Source: Mycobacterium paraense
GTDB lineage: Bacteria > Actinomycetota > Actinomycetes > Mycobacteriales > Mycobacteriaceae
Direction: 5' to 3'
Length of the DNA: 63,427 bases
Assembly: GCF_002101815.1 (NCBI RefSeq)
Contig: NZ_LQPM01000021.1
Location: 1-63,427 of the forward strand
Shown piece by piece: positions 22,281 to 31,330 of this stretch. Made by a program: the position numbers and the translations under genes. Below the pieces are notes generated by a model, which did no database searches, was not told where the DNA came from, and saw only the letters and a list, made by a program, of their open reading frames with translations. Within the stretch, counting starts at the first letter, position 1. Each line of letters starts with the position of its first letter.

Positions 22281-23186
22281 CTACTTAGCGTCGGCGAGCG
22301 CGTTTGCGCCGCCGACGATTTCGCTGATCTCCTGGGTGATCTGGGCCTGCCGCTCGCGGTTCGCCATCAGCGTCAGTTCTTTGATCAGGTCGTCCGCGTT
22401 GTCGGTTGCGGACTTCATCGCTCGCTGACGCGACGCCAGCTCGGACGCCGCGGATTCGAGTAAAGCCGCGTAGACGCGGGTCGTGATGTACCGGGGCAAC
22501 AGGGCATCGAAAAGCTCTGTCGCGCCGGGCTCGAAGGAGTACAACGTGTGGAGTTCATCGGTCTCTTCGACGTACTCCACCACCAGCGGCGCGATGCGGT
22601 GGGCCACCGCCGCCTGCGACATCATCGACTTGAACTCCGAGTAGACGATGTGCAGTTCGTCGACGCCCTGCTCGTCGGAGTCCTCGTCGCCTGCACCCTT
22701 CATGAAGGCATCGACGAGGGTCGAGGCGATCTCTTGGGCGTTCTCCACCTGCGGCTGCTCGGAAAAGCCCGTCCACGATTCGGTGATGTCCCAATTGCGG
22801 AACTTGAAGTAGTTCTGCGCCTTTCGGCCCACCGTGTACACGATCGGCGTCTTGCCTTCCTCCCTCAGCAGGGAGAACAGCTCCTCGGAACGACGGAAGA
22901 TGCCGGAGTTGTGCGCGCCACACAAACCGCGGTCGGACGACACCACCAGGACCCCGGCCCGCCTCGGGTCTTCTCGTTCGACCAGCAGCGGGTGATCCAG
23001 CGCGGCTTCACTGGACAGGGTGGTGAGCATCGAGGTGATCTGTGCGGCGTAGGGCCTGGCCGATTCCAGCCGGGCCTGCGCCTTGCCGATGCGCGATGTC
23101 GCGATCATCTCCTGGGCCTTGGTGATCTTCTTGATCGACCCTGCGGAGCGGATCCGGCCGCGCAGTTCACGAAGTGTGGCAGCCAT
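22281..23186 (-). CDS. atpG: ATP synthase gamma subunit
   Basis: A 301-residue rotor shaft. The N- and C-terminal coiled-coil helices are clear (LRELRGRIRSAGSIKKITKA and ELTLMANRERQAQITQEISE). Between them, MKGAGDEDSDEQG near residue 165 is the acidic loop insertion specific to mycobacterial gamma subunits, which tunes coupling and limits ATP hydrolysis. It lies 6 bases after atpA. Confidence 0.97.
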   Translation of the reverse strand: MAATLRELRGRIRSAGSIKKITKAQEMIATSRIGKAQARLESARPYAAQITSMLTTLSSEAALDHPLLVEREDPRRAGVLVVSSDRGLCGAHNSGIFRRSEELFSLLREEGKTPIVYTVGRKAQNYFKFRNWDITESWTGFSEQPQVENAQEIASTLVDAFMKGAGDEDSDEQGVDELHIVYSEFKSMMSQAAVAHRIAPLVVEYVEETDELHTLYSFEPGATELFDALLPRYITTRVYAALLESAASELASRQRAMKSATDNADDLIKELTLMANRERQAQITQEISEIVGGANALADAK

Positions 23187-23192
23187 CGCTAA

Positions 23193-24893
23193 CTACTTCT
23201 TGTCCTTACCGGAAACGTCCGCGGATTCCTTCTTGGAGTTCTTGGCTTCCTTGTCTTTCGGCTTCTCTTTCTTGACCTGCACCGACTCCTTTTCCAGGTC
23301 CTCCTCGTCCATCGCCTCGACATGCTCGTCGGGCACCACGGACCCGCCGTCGGAGGCCGCGAAGCCCTTCTTGAACTTGTTGATGATCTCGGTGAGCTCG
23401 TTCTCGCCCTCTTCGGAGAGCTTGCCGCTGTCGCGGATCCCGGCGAGGAATTTCTCTTCGGAAGCCCGCATGTGGTCCAGCAATTCGGTTTCGAACCGCC
23501 GGACGTCCTCGACGGGGACGGAATCCAGGTGGCCGCCGGTGCCCAGGAAGATAGAGACCACCTGCTCCTCGACCGGCATGGGCTGGTACTGCCGCTGCTT
23601 GAGCAATTCGACCAGCCGTTCCCCGCGCTCCAGCTGCGCCTTGGACGTGGCGTCCAGGTCAGAGGCAAACGCAGCGAAGGACTCCAGCTCGCGGTACTGC
23701 GACAGGTCCAGACGCAACGAGCCGGCCACCTCCTTCATGGCCTTGATCTGCGCCGCGCCGCCCACGCGAGACACCGAGACACCGACGTTGATGGCCGGGC
23801 GGACACCCTGATTGAACAAGTCGGATTCCAGGAAGCACTGCCCGTCGGTGATGGAGATGACGTTGGTGGGGATGTAGGCCGAGATGTCGTTGGCCTTGGT
23901 CTCGATGATCGGCAGGCCGGTCAGCGAGCCGCCGCCGAGGTCGTCGGAGAGCTTGGCGCAGCGCTCCAACAGCCGCGAGTGCAGGTAGAAAACGTCGCCG
24001 GGGTACGCCTCGCGGCCCGGCGGCCGGCGCAGCAGCAGCGAGATCGCGCGGTAGGCCTCGGCTTGCTTGCTGAGGTCATCGAAGACGATCAGCACGTGCT
24101 TGCCGTCATACATCCAGTGCTGGGCGATCGCCGAGCCGGTGTACGGCGCAAGCCATTTGAAGCCGGCAGAGTCCGACGCGGGTGCCGCGACGATGGTGGT
24201 GTAGTCCATCGCGCCGCCCTCGTCGAGGGCCTGGCGCACGGCGGCGATCGTGGTGCCCTTCTGGCCGATGGCCACGTACACGCAGCGCACCTGCTTCTTC
24301 TCGTCGCCACTCTCCCAGTTCTGCCGCTGGTTGAGGATGGTGTCGACGCACACGGCGGTCTTGCCGGTCTTGCGGTCGCCGATGATCAGCTGCCGCTGAC
24401 CGCGGCCGATCGGGGTCATGGCATCGATGGCCTTGATCCCGGTCTGCAGCGGCTCGCTCACGCCCTGGCGCTGCACCACCGACGGCGCCTGGATTTCCAG
24501 TGCGCGCCGGATGTCGGTCTCGATGTCTCCGCCGCCGTCGATCGGCTCGCCCAGCGGGTTGACGACCCGGCCCAGGAACGCGTCGCCGACGGGCACCGAC
24601 AACACCTCGCCGGTGCGCTTAACCTGTTGGCCCTCTTCGATTTTCTCGAAATCGCCCAGGATGACCGCGCCGATGTCGTGCTCGTCGAGGTTGAGTGCGA
24701 CGCCGAGGACCCCACCCGGGAACTCGAGCAGTTCCTGGGTCATGACGGAGGGCAGGCCTTCGACGTGCGCGATGCCGTCCCCGGCCCCGATGACGGTGCC
24801 GACTTCCTCGCGCGAGGTGTCGGACGTGAAGGAGCCCACGTACTCCTCGATGGCGCTCTGGATGTCGTCAGCCGAGATTGTCAACTCTGCCAT
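23193..24893 (-). CDS. atpA: ATP synthase alpha subunit with long C-terminal tail
   Basis: A 566-residue nucleotide-binding, non-catalytic F1 subunit. The P-loop is GDRKTGKTAV, and the arginine finger region ISVSRVGGAAQIKAMKEVAG type is intact. The C-terminus carries the mycobacterial extension that suppresses ATP hydrolysis, and here it is longer than usual. After VPDEHVEAMDEED come about 35 residues almost wholly Lys, Glu, Asp and Ser, ending SGKDKK. M. tuberculosis AtpA is about 549 residues from memory, so this adds some 17. The reading frame is continuous and in phase with the operon. Confidence 0.97.
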   Translation of the reverse strand: MAELTISADDIQSAIEEYVGSFTSDTSREEVGTVIGAGDGIAHVEGLPSVMTQELLEFPGGVLGVALNLDEHDIGAVILGDFEKIEEGQQVKRTGEVLSVPVGDAFLGRVVNPLGEPIDGGGDIETDIRRALEIQAPSVVQRQGVSEPLQTGIKAIDAMTPIGRGQRQLIIGDRKTGKTAVCVDTILNQRQNWESGDEKKQVRCVYVAIGQKGTTIAAVRQALDEGGAMDYTTIVAAPASDSAGFKWLAPYTGSAIAQHWMYDGKHVLIVFDDLSKQAEAYRAISLLLRRPPGREAYPGDVFYLHSRLLERCAKLSDDLGGGSLTGLPIIETKANDISAYIPTNVISITDGQCFLESDLFNQGVRPAINVGVSVSRVGGAAQIKAMKEVAGSLRLDLSQYRELESFAAFASDLDATSKAQLERGERLVELLKQRQYQPMPVEEQVVSIFLGTGGHLDSVPVEDVRRFETELLDHMRASEEKFLAGIRDSGKLSEEGENELTEIINKFKKGFAASDGGSVVPDEHVEAMDEEDLEKESVQVKKEKPKDKEAKNSKKESADVSGKDKK

Positions 24894-24945
24894 GGCTTTT
24901 CGTCTTCCTACTTGATCTTCGTTCGCGTCGGTTAAAGATGGCGTG

Positions 24946-26286
24946 TCAGTCGGGCAGCTGGGCTTGGGCGGCGGCCAGGCGAGCGGAGAGCGTCCCGTCG
25001 ATCACCTCGTCGGCCACCGCGATCAACAGCCCGCCCAACAGCTCGGGGTCCGTCTGCAGCTGCACGGTCACCGGATGGTTGTAGATGCGGCTGAGGACCT
25101 CGATGAGACGGGTCCGCTGGTCGTCACTGAGCTCGGCCGCGGCGCTGACCTGTGCGACGATTTCGCCGCGGCGCGCCACCGCCACTTTCGCCAGGAACTT
25201 CACGGCCACCTCGGCCGACTCGCCCCGCAGCAGCTCGACGGTCTGGGTCAGCAGTGCCAAAGCGATCGGGTTGACCCGGCCGCTTGCGTTCTCGAGCACC
25301 TTGCGCAGCAAGCCGATCCGGCCCTCGGCGGGAGTCCCAAAGTCGCCCAACAGGATGGCGAGCCGCGGCTGCGCATCAAGAACGCGAGAGAACCGGAACA
25401 ACTGGTCCTCGACCTCGTCGACCTTGTCTTCGCGTTCGGCGACTTCGAGCAACGCTTGACGCGAGATGTGTTCGATGGCGTCGACCAAGTCGGAGTTGGC
25501 CGACCAGCGCTCGGAAACCGCCGCCCGCAGCACGTCGAGCGTCGCGTCGCCCACCTTGTCGGACACCAGGCGTTCGATGAGCCGGACCCGCGGCGCCGCG
25601 TCCTCGGCGGGCACGGTGAGGTACCGGGTGACGACGATTTCGCCGTCCAGCATCTTGGCGACCGCCACCAGCTCGCTGGAGAGGGTGGAAAGCGCTTTGT
25701 TGTCCAGGTTTTTGGCGATGGTGCCGAACCGGTCCGAGAGGTTTCGCAGCGCGTGCCGGCTGGCCGAACGCATCTTCGTCAGCAGCGGGTAGGCGACCTC
25801 GGCGGGCGCGGGCGCCATGGCCTCGAGGTCATCCAGGAACCGATCCACGGTGGAAGACCGCTGTTCGGGGTCGGCGACGTAGCTGCGCACCAATTCCTCG
25901 GCCTGGCGGACGGATTCGTGTCCGAGTTCCAGGCGAAGCTGGCGGGTCAGCTGTGTCCGCAGCAACTCGGCCTGGCGCGTGCCCTGCGCTTTGACGCGCT
26001 CGGCCTCGACTTCGGCCTGGGCCCGCATCTGCTCGGCGATGCGTTCCGAGTCCGCCCGGGCCTCTTCGACGATTTGCTCCGCTTCTTCTTTGGCGGCGTC
26101 CACGGCGTTTTCGTGCGCGGTCTTCGACTCGGTCAGCCGCTCGGCTGCCGCGGCCGAATCGGCCAGCTGCTGGCGCACCAGCTCCTGCCGCGCGGTCATC
26201 ATCTTGCGCACCGGCGGTACGGCGTAACGCCAGACGATGAACACGATGAGGGCGAACCCGCCCAACTGCCCCAAAAAAGTCGACAT
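24946..26286 (-). CDS. atpFH: ATP synthase b-delta fusion subunit
   Basis: A 446-residue fusion typical of mycobacteria. Residues 1-25 are a membrane helix (STFLGQLGGFALIVFIVWRY). A long charged coiled coil follows to about residue 160 (LTESKTAHENAVDAAKEEAE), corresponding to subunit b. The rest is the delta subunit that caps F1, ending with LRTDPELLGGL-like IQTDPELLGGLLIAVADEVIDG. It forms the peripheral stalk with b' at 26291. Spacing to atpF is 4 bases. Confidence 0.97.
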   Translation of the reverse strand: MSTFLGQLGGFALIVFIVWRYAVPPVRKMMTARQELVRQQLADSAAAAERLTESKTAHENAVDAAKEEAEQIVEEARADSERIAEQMRAQAEVEAERVKAQGTRQAELLRTQLTRQLRLELGHESVRQAEELVRSYVADPEQRSSTVDRFLDDLEAMAPAPAEVAYPLLTKMRSASRHALRNLSDRFGTIAKNLDNKALSTLSSELVAVAKMLDGEIVVTRYLTVPAEDAAPRVRLIERLVSDKVGDATLDVLRAAVSERWSANSDLVDAIEHISRQALLEVAEREDKVDEVEDQLFRFSRVLDAQPRLAILLGDFGTPAEGRIGLLRKVLENASGRVNPIALALLTQTVELLRGESAEVAVKFLAKVAVARRGEIVAQVSAAAELSDDQRTRLIEVLSRIYNHPVTVQLQTDPELLGGLLIAVADEVIDGTLSARLAAAQAQLPD

Positions 26287-26290
26287 CTCT

Positions 26291-26812
26291 TTACCTTGTC
26301 GCGGCGGAGGTCGTGACGTCGACGCCGAGGATCCGACTGGCCAGGGTCGCCGACATGGTTCCGACGTTGGCCCGCAGATCCAGTTCCACGGCGTCCCGCT
26401 CGCGTTTCAGTTGCTCGGCGGCCATCTGCAGCGTCGACATCACCTCTTGCTCGGCACCGGCGCGCGCGTCTTCGACGGCCTTACGGCCCTCCGACCGGGC
26501 GTTGTCGCGGAAGGACGACGCCTGCACGCGGGCCTCCTTCATGGCTTCTTCGTAATCGGCCCGGGCCGCCTCGAATTGCTCGGCCGACTTCTTGTTGTCG
26601 GCGGCGGTCTTGGCGACCATGGCGTCGCGCTCGCGCAACACCTTCAGGATCGGCGGCACCACGAAGGTGCCGATGATGGCGAGCACGATCAGGAAGATGG
26701 CCAGCACGAAGAAGAACGTGCCGTTGGGGACGAGGAAGTTACTCCCCCCCTTGCCTCCCTCGGCTACCACCTGGCCGGCGGCAAGCACCACGGGGTTCGG
26801 GTCACCCATCAC
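26291..26812 (-). CDS. atpF: ATP synthase b' subunit
   Basis: A 173-residue peripheral-stalk protein. It has a membrane helix at about residues 28-50 (GTFFFVLAIFLIVLAIIGTF), then a long charged helix (LRERDAMVAKTAADNKKSAE onward) that dimerises with the b part of the b-delta fusion. It lies 6 bases after atpE and 4 bases before atpFH. The N-terminal 25 residues before the helix match other mycobacterial b subunits. Confidence 0.96.
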   Translation of the reverse strand: MMGDPNPVVLAAGQVVAEGGKGGSNFLVPNGTFFFVLAIFLIVLAIIGTFVVPPILKVLRERDAMVAKTAADNKKSAEQFEAARADYEEAMKEARVQASSFRDNARSEGRKAVEDARAGAEQEVMSTLQMAAEQLKRERDAVELDLRANVGTMSATLASRILGVDVTTSAATR

Positions 26813-26818
26813 AGCGAA

Positions 26819-27064
26819 CTACGTGACGGGGGTGGCGAAGACGAACAACGCCATGAACGCCAGGTTGATGAAGTACGCCGCCTCGACCAGACCGACGGTG
26901 ATGAAGAACGGCGTGAACAGCCTGCCCTGCGCCTCGGGTTGCCGGGCGATGCCCGCGACCAGAGCGTTACCGGCAATACCGTCACCGATACCGGCGCCGA
27001 TTGCGCCGCCGCCCATGATGATTCCACCGCCGATGAGTGCACCGGCAGCGATAGTGGGGTCCAT
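26819..27064 (-). CDS. atpE: ATP synthase c subunit (bedaquiline target)
   Basis: An 81-residue double-helix proteolipid forming the c-ring. The proton-carrying Glu61 is in VGLVEAAYFINLAF. Residues linked to bedaquiline binding or resistance are all in the susceptible state: Asp28, Leu59, Glu61, Ala63, Tyr64, Ile66. The loop RQPEAQGRL is conserved. A GAAAGAATGG-type start with AAGGAGGAAAG upstream gives a very strong ribosome site, as expected for a subunit needed in about nine copies. Confidence 0.98.
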   Translation of the reverse strand: MDPTIAAGALIGGGIIMGGGAIGAGIGDGIAGNALVAGIARQPEAQGRLFTPFFITVGLVEAAYFINLAFMALFVFATPVT

Positions 27065-27116
27065 TCTTTCCTCCTTTATCCAGCTTTATCTGTTGGCTTA
27101 TCTGACAACGAGCGGG

Positions 27117-27872
27117 CTAATCATGGTGGTCTTCGAGCTCCATGGCCTGGCTGAAGTACAAGATGGTCAGGATCGAGAAGATGAACGCCTGGATCGCCCC
27201 GACGAACAAGTCGAACGATTTCCAGATCGCGTTGGGCGCCCACATGATGTACGGCGGGAACATCGCGATCAGCGCCACCAAGATGCCGCCGGCGAAGATG
27301 TTGCCGAAAAGTCGGAGCGACAACGAGATCGGCTTCGCCAGCTCCTCGACCAGGTTGATCGGCGCCAGGAACGCCACGTGCCCCTTGAGGACCTTGATCG
27401 GGTGCCCGACGATGCCGCGACGCCAGATCCCGGCCACGTGGTAGCAGACGAACACGAAAAGGGCCAGCGCCAGAACGTAATTGATGTCCGCCGCCGCCGA
27501 CTTGAGCAACTCGGTGGTGTGACCGGATTTGTCGGTGTACTGCAATGGCAGCACCGACAACCAGTTGGAGATCAGGATGAACACGAAGATCGTGACCGCC
27601 AGCGGCAACACGAACGGCGCGATTCGCATCCCGATGGCGCTTTCGATCTGGTTGCGCATCTGGATGGTGAGCGCCTCCCAGAACAGCTGAACCCCACTGG
27701 GAACACCGCTCGACGTGATCTTGGCGCGCAGGAAGAAGGCCAACGCGAGCACGATCACCGCGGTGATCGCGGTCGACAGGATGGTGTCCGTGTTGACGGT
27801 CAGGCCGAGCCACTTCGCGGTGGTGTGCTCGCCGACCTCGATCTGGGAACCGGCCAGGAACGTCTCAATCAT
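27117..27872 (-). CDS. atpB: ATP synthase a subunit
   Basis: A 251-residue Fo channel protein with five to six membrane helices. The essential Arg is in SLSLRLFGNIFAGGIL, next to the c-ring. The start ATG at 27872 gives MIETFLAGSQIEVGEH, matching other mycobacterial AtpB proteins; codons upstream belong to the preceding gene in another frame. It overlaps the end of the AtpI-like gene by 8 bases, so translation is coupled. Spacing to atpE is 52 bases. Confidence 0.97.
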   Translation of the reverse strand: MIETFLAGSQIEVGEHTTAKWLGLTVNTDTILSTAITAVIVLALAFFLRAKITSSGVPSGVQLFWEALTIQMRNQIESAIGMRIAPFVLPLAVTIFVFILISNWLSVLPLQYTDKSGHTTELLKSAAADINYVLALALFVFVCYHVAGIWRRGIVGHPIKVLKGHVAFLAPINLVEELAKPISLSLRLFGNIFAGGILVALIAMFPPYIMWAPNAIWKSFDLFVGAIQAFIFSILTILYFSQAMELEDHHD

Positions 27873-28332
27873 CGCCGGCGCTCCTTCCGTCAGTGTCCTC
27901 CAGGGCCGATGACGACACCGGTTCCCCCGTCCGCAGCTTTTTCCACACCGGTAGTGCGGTCGACGCGACCAAGAGCACCTGGAAAAGCGCCAGGCCGAAC
28001 ATCGCGCCCAAGCCATTCGGCCGGAAAACGTAGGCAAGGACCAGCGCGACGATGGTGATAATCGCCAACCTCGTCGCCGAATTGACTGCCATCGAGCTTT
28101 TCAGGGGGTGCTCTTTCGCGGTGATCGACGCGACCGAACGCCGCACGAGCAGCGCGTTGAGCAAACCCAAGAGCAACCCGACACCGAAGAACACGCCGAG
28201 CATGAGGCGGCCCATCAATCCGGCCGCGAGGATCGCCAGCGCCGTGATCCCGACGCTGATCACAAACAGCCGAACCGGACGGAAAGCAACAGAGGGAAAC
28301 ACCAACGGCGCGTCCTGCGCTGGCGTCGTCAC
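27865..28332 (-). CDS. AtpI-like membrane protein (Rv1303-like)
   Basis: A 155-residue protein with four hydrophobic segments (LFVISVGITALAILAAGLMG, MLGVFFGVGLLLGLLNALLV, LAIITIVALVLAYVF, MFGLALFQVLLVASTALPVW). It is the first gene of the atp operon and overlaps atpB by 8 bases. Its place and topology match AtpI/UncI-type proteins, which help c-ring assembly, and Rv1303 of M. tuberculosis. Sequence similarity to AtpI itself is weak by eye, so the role is inferred from position. About 250 bases upstream (28333-28582) have no gene and should hold the atp promoter; a 10-bp palindrome ACCGATCGGT is at 28377-28386. Confidence 0.85.
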   Translation of the reverse strand: MTTPAQDAPLVFPSVAFRPVRLFVISVGITALAILAAGLMGRLMLGVFFGVGLLLGLLNALLVRRSVASITAKEHPLKSSMAVNSATRLAIITIVALVLAYVFRPNGLGAMFGLALFQVLLVASTALPVWKKLRTGEPVSSSALEDTDGRSAGDD

Positions 28333-28582
28333 TGCAGCACCTCAATCCCAGGTAGTGAGCGGGGAACCCCCGACCGACCGATCGGTGGCCCGCCGAGCGT
28401 ATCGCACGTCACAGGGGAATCACCCAAGGGGTAGCTCCCTACGTCGGTCGGCGATCGGCGCGCTCGGACGGGCGTCCGACGGGCCGGCTGGCCGGCAACC
28501 CTCAAGGTCTCTTTTTGGGGTTCTACCTGCACCGTACCATACGATCGGCACCACTACTACCGGGCGTCGTAGGCGGTTGCGG

Positions 28583-29770
28583 TCAGTCCAAGTCCACGTC
28601 TTGGTAGTCGTCGCGGCGGCGCATGAGCGGGATCGCGGTGGCCACTCCGGCGACCACTATTGCGCCCAGCATGACCGCGCCGGTATCGCGCGGGTTGAAA
28701 AAGATGGTGCTCGCGGCGCCGAACGCGACAATGCCCACCCAGAGATAGATGAGCAGCACCACCCGGCGATGCGAATGCCCGATTTGCAGCAACCGGTGAT
28801 GCAGGTGCATTTTGTCGGGGCTGAATGCGCTGCGGCCCGCGCGGGTGCGGCGCACGATCGCCAGTAAAAGATCGAGCATCGGCACTAACATGACGGCCAC
28901 CACCAGCAGGAACGGCGCCAGCAGAGCAAACACGTCGCGGGCGCCGTAGGCGTTCTGCGAGACGGGGCCGGCGGCGGTCGTCGCGGCCGCGGCGACCATC
29001 AGGCCGATCAGCATCGAGCCGGAATCGCCCATGAAGATCTTGGCCCGATGGAAGTTGTGCGGCAGAAACCCCAGACAGGCCCCCGCGAGCACGACGGAGA
29101 TGACGGCGGGCGGATAGAACAACACGTCGCCGCCGTGGTCGCGCAGCAGGCCGACCGAGAACATGCAGATCGCCATAGCCATGATGAGGCCCAGCCCGGC
29201 GGCCAGGCCGTCGAGCCCGTCGACGAAGTTCATCGCGTTGACCATCGAGACGGTCAGCGCCAGGGTGAGCAGGATCGAGGAGGCCTGGTCCAGCACGATG
29301 GTGCCGACCCCGCCGATCGGGATGTACAGCACGCTCCAGGCGACGCCCATCGTGACCAGCACGCTGGCCGCGGTGATCTGGCCGGCGAACTTGGTCAGGG
29401 CGTCCAGGCCCCAGCGGTCGTCGATCAGGCCGATGCCCACGATCACGGCGGCCGCCACCAGGACGGCCGGCATGCCGGTGGAGTACACGAAGCCGCGGGT
29501 GAGCGCGGGGAGCTGCCAGGCCAGGAAAACGGCCGAGACGACGCCGACGAACATCGCGAGCCCGCCCATGCGTGGCGTGGGTGTCACGTGCACGTCGCGT
29601 TCCCGCGGGTAGGCGACCGCTCCCAGCCGGGTGGCCAGCACCCGCACCGGGCCGGTCGCGAAGTAGGTGACGATGGCCGCGGTCAGGCCGACCAGGGCGA
29701 GCTCGCGCAGCGGGACACCGGTGCCGCGATCGGACAGGGCGAGCAGGCCACCGGCAAGGCTGGACACCAC
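28583..29770 (-). CDS. wecA: Decaprenyl-phosphate GlcNAc-1-phosphate transferase (WecA/Rfe type)
   Basis: A 395-residue membrane enzyme of the MraY/WecA family, with about eleven helices. It moves GlcNAc-1-phosphate from UDP-GlcNAc to decaprenyl phosphate and so starts the linker unit joining arabinogalactan to peptidoglycan. The catalytic aspartates are in GIGLIDDRWGLD and MNFVDGLDGLAAG, with HNFHRAKIFMGDSGSM as the third motif and a His-rich loop DKMHLHHRLLQIGHSHRR. The start is taken at 29770 (MVSSLAGGLL); M. tuberculosis Rv1302 has an N-terminus about nine residues longer, whose remnant (VQYGL) lies upstream out of frame. Confidence 0.95.
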   Translation of the reverse strand: MVSSLAGGLLALSDRGTGVPLRELALVGLTAAIVTYFATGPVRVLATRLGAVAYPRERDVHVTPTPRMGGLAMFVGVVSAVFLAWQLPALTRGFVYSTGMPAVLVAAAVIVGIGLIDDRWGLDALTKFAGQITAASVLVTMGVAWSVLYIPIGGVGTIVLDQASSILLTLALTVSMVNAMNFVDGLDGLAAGLGLIMAMAICMFSVGLLRDHGGDVLFYPPAVISVVLAGACLGFLPHNFHRAKIFMGDSGSMLIGLMVAAAATTAAGPVSQNAYGARDVFALLAPFLLVVAVMLVPMLDLLLAIVRRTRAGRSAFSPDKMHLHHRLLQIGHSHRRVVLLIYLWVGIVAFGAASTIFFNPRDTGAVMLGAIVVAGVATAIPLMRRRDDYQDVDLD

Positions 29771-29834
29771 CGAGACCGTACTGCACCAACCTGAGACCGG
29801 ATCGGCCGCGTTGCAGCTAGCCGAGCAATTCGGG

Positions 29835-30488
29835 CTAGGCGATCAGGCTTGCCGCGTCCATGCCAAGCACTTCCGCGATCCGCTCGGCGCTCACCGGGCC
29901 GGGGCGCAGGATGCGCGGGGCGTCATCGGTCAGGTCGACGATCGTGGAGGCGGCCTGCTGCTGCGACGGGCCGGCGTCGAGATAGACGTCGACCAGGTCG
30001 CCGAGTTGGCTGCGGGCCTCGGCGGCGTCGACCGCGGGCGGGCGGCCCGACACGTTGGCGCTGGACACCGCCATGGGCCCGACCTCGCGCAGCAGCTCGA
30101 TGGCGACCGGGTGCAGCGGCATCCGCAGCATGACGGTGCCCCGGGCGTCGCCGAGGTCCCACTGCAACGACGGCGCCTGCCGCACCACCAGGCTCAGCGC
30201 GCCGGGCCAGAAGGCGCGGATCAGGTCGCGCGCCCCGGCGGGCATCGTGTAGACCAGCCCTTCGATGGTGTGCCAGGAGCCGACCAGCACGCCGACCGGC
30301 ATGTCGCGGCCCCGCCCCTTCGCGGCGAGCAGCGCGGCCACCGCGGTGCTGTCGAACGCGTCGGCGCCGATGCCGTACACGGTGTCGGTGGGCAGCACGA
30401 CGAGCCGGCCGCTTTTCGCCGCGCCCGCGGCCGAGGCGATGCCGAGGGAGCGCTGGTCGGGGTCCGCGCAGTCGAAGACGGAGGTCAC
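29835..30488 (-). CDS. Threonylcarbamoyl-AMP synthase (Sua5/YrdC family)
   Basis: A 217-residue protein of the Sua5/TsaC family. It makes threonylcarbamoyl-AMP from Thr, bicarbonate and ATP for the t6A modification next to the anticodon of ANN-reading tRNAs. The conserved core is visible in VVLPTDTVYGIGADAFD, RPxxxPxxVLV-like GRDMPVGVLVGSW, PGALSLVVR and MAVSSANVSGRPP. The GTG at 30488 overlaps the prmC stop by four bases. It belongs to the prfA-prmC-Sua5 translation cluster and corresponds to Rv1301. Confidence 0.94.
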   Translation of the reverse strand: MTSVFDCADPDQRSLGIASAAGAAKSGRLVVLPTDTVYGIGADAFDSTAVAALLAAKGRGRDMPVGVLVGSWHTIEGLVYTMPAGARDLIRAFWPGALSLVVRQAPSLQWDLGDARGTVMLRMPLHPVAIELLREVGPMAVSSANVSGRPPAVDAAEARSQLGDLVDVYLDAGPSQQQAASTIVDLTDDAPRILRPGPVSAERIAEVLGMDAASLIA

Positions 30489-31330
30489 GACGACTCCCCC
30501 CGCCGGGCCGTCACGAACCTCGGCCGTCCGGCGAGATCGCGCCGGGCCTCGATGTCCTCGAAAAGCCCTGTGCCGTGCAGCAATTCGACGGTCCGCGCGG
30601 CGGTGGTGTCGTCATGCTCGACGGCGAGGCGGCCGCCCGGGCGCAGCCAGCGCCCCGCGTGGCGCACCACGGCGGCGATCACCGCCATCCCGTCCGCCCC
30701 ACCGAACACCGCGTGCGGCGGATCGTGTTGGGCCACTTCGGCTTCCACGGCGCTGCCGTCGGGCACGTAGGGCGGGTTCGCCACCACCAGGTCGACCAGC
30801 CCGTCGAGCTCGGTGAGCGGCTCGGTCGCGGTGATATCGGCGCGCACCAGCTCCACGGCGGTGCCCTCGGTGTTGTGTCGCGCGTAGGCCAGCGCCGCGT
30901 CGGAGTCGTCGATCCCGATGACCCGCGCGGCGGGGCGGTGGCGGGCCAGGGCCACGGCCAGAGCGCCCGAGCCGGTGCACACGTCGACGATCACGGGCCG
31001 GGCGCCCAGCGGCTGCGCGGTGGCCCACTCCAGCATCGCCTCGGTCTCCGGGCGCGGGATGAACACGCCCGGGCCCACCCGCAGCGTCACCGGCCCGAAC
31101 GCCGCCGTCCCGGTGAGGTGCTGCAACGGAATCCGCTGCGAGCGCGCGGCGACGATGTCGCGGTAGCGCCCGAAGAATTCGTCGTCGGGCGCCTCGAGCA
31201 GGGCCAGCCGGCCGCGTTCGGCGCCGACCAGGTGGGCGGCCAGCTCCTCGGCGTCGTAACGGGCGGAATCGATCCCGGCTTCGGCGAGTTGCGCCGCAGC
31301 CGAGTCGATCGCGCGCCGCAGGAGGGTCAT
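30485..31330 (-). CDS. prmC: Release factor glutamine methyltransferase
   Basis: A 281-residue SAM-dependent enzyme that methylates the Gln of the GGQ motif in release factors. The SAM-binding motif is VDVCTGSGALAVALA, and the catalytic NPPY is in VVANPPYVPDG. FIPRPETEAMLEW before the fold is typical of PrmC. The ATG at 31330 overlaps the stop of its substrate gene prfA by four bases, so enzyme and substrate are made together. The family was once called HemK. Confidence 0.96.
   Translation of the reverse strand: MTLLRRAIDSAAAQLAEAGIDSARYDAEELAAHLVGAERGRLALLEAPDDEFFGRYRDIVAARSQRIPLQHLTGTAAFGPVTLRVGPGVFIPRPETEAMLEWATAQPLGARPVIVDVCTGSGALAVALARHRPAARVIGIDDSDAALAYARHNTEGTAVELVRADITATEPLTELDGLVDLVVANPPYVPDGSAVEAEVAQHDPPHAVFGGADGMAVIAAVVRHAGRWLRPGGRLAVEHDDTTAARTVELLHGTGLFEDIEARRDLAGRPRFVTARRGESS

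Noticed and set aside
28460..28520. GC hairpins with a following T-run in the atp upstream gap
   Set aside because: The T-run is on the plus strand while both flanking operons run on the minus strand, so it does not fit a terminator for either.
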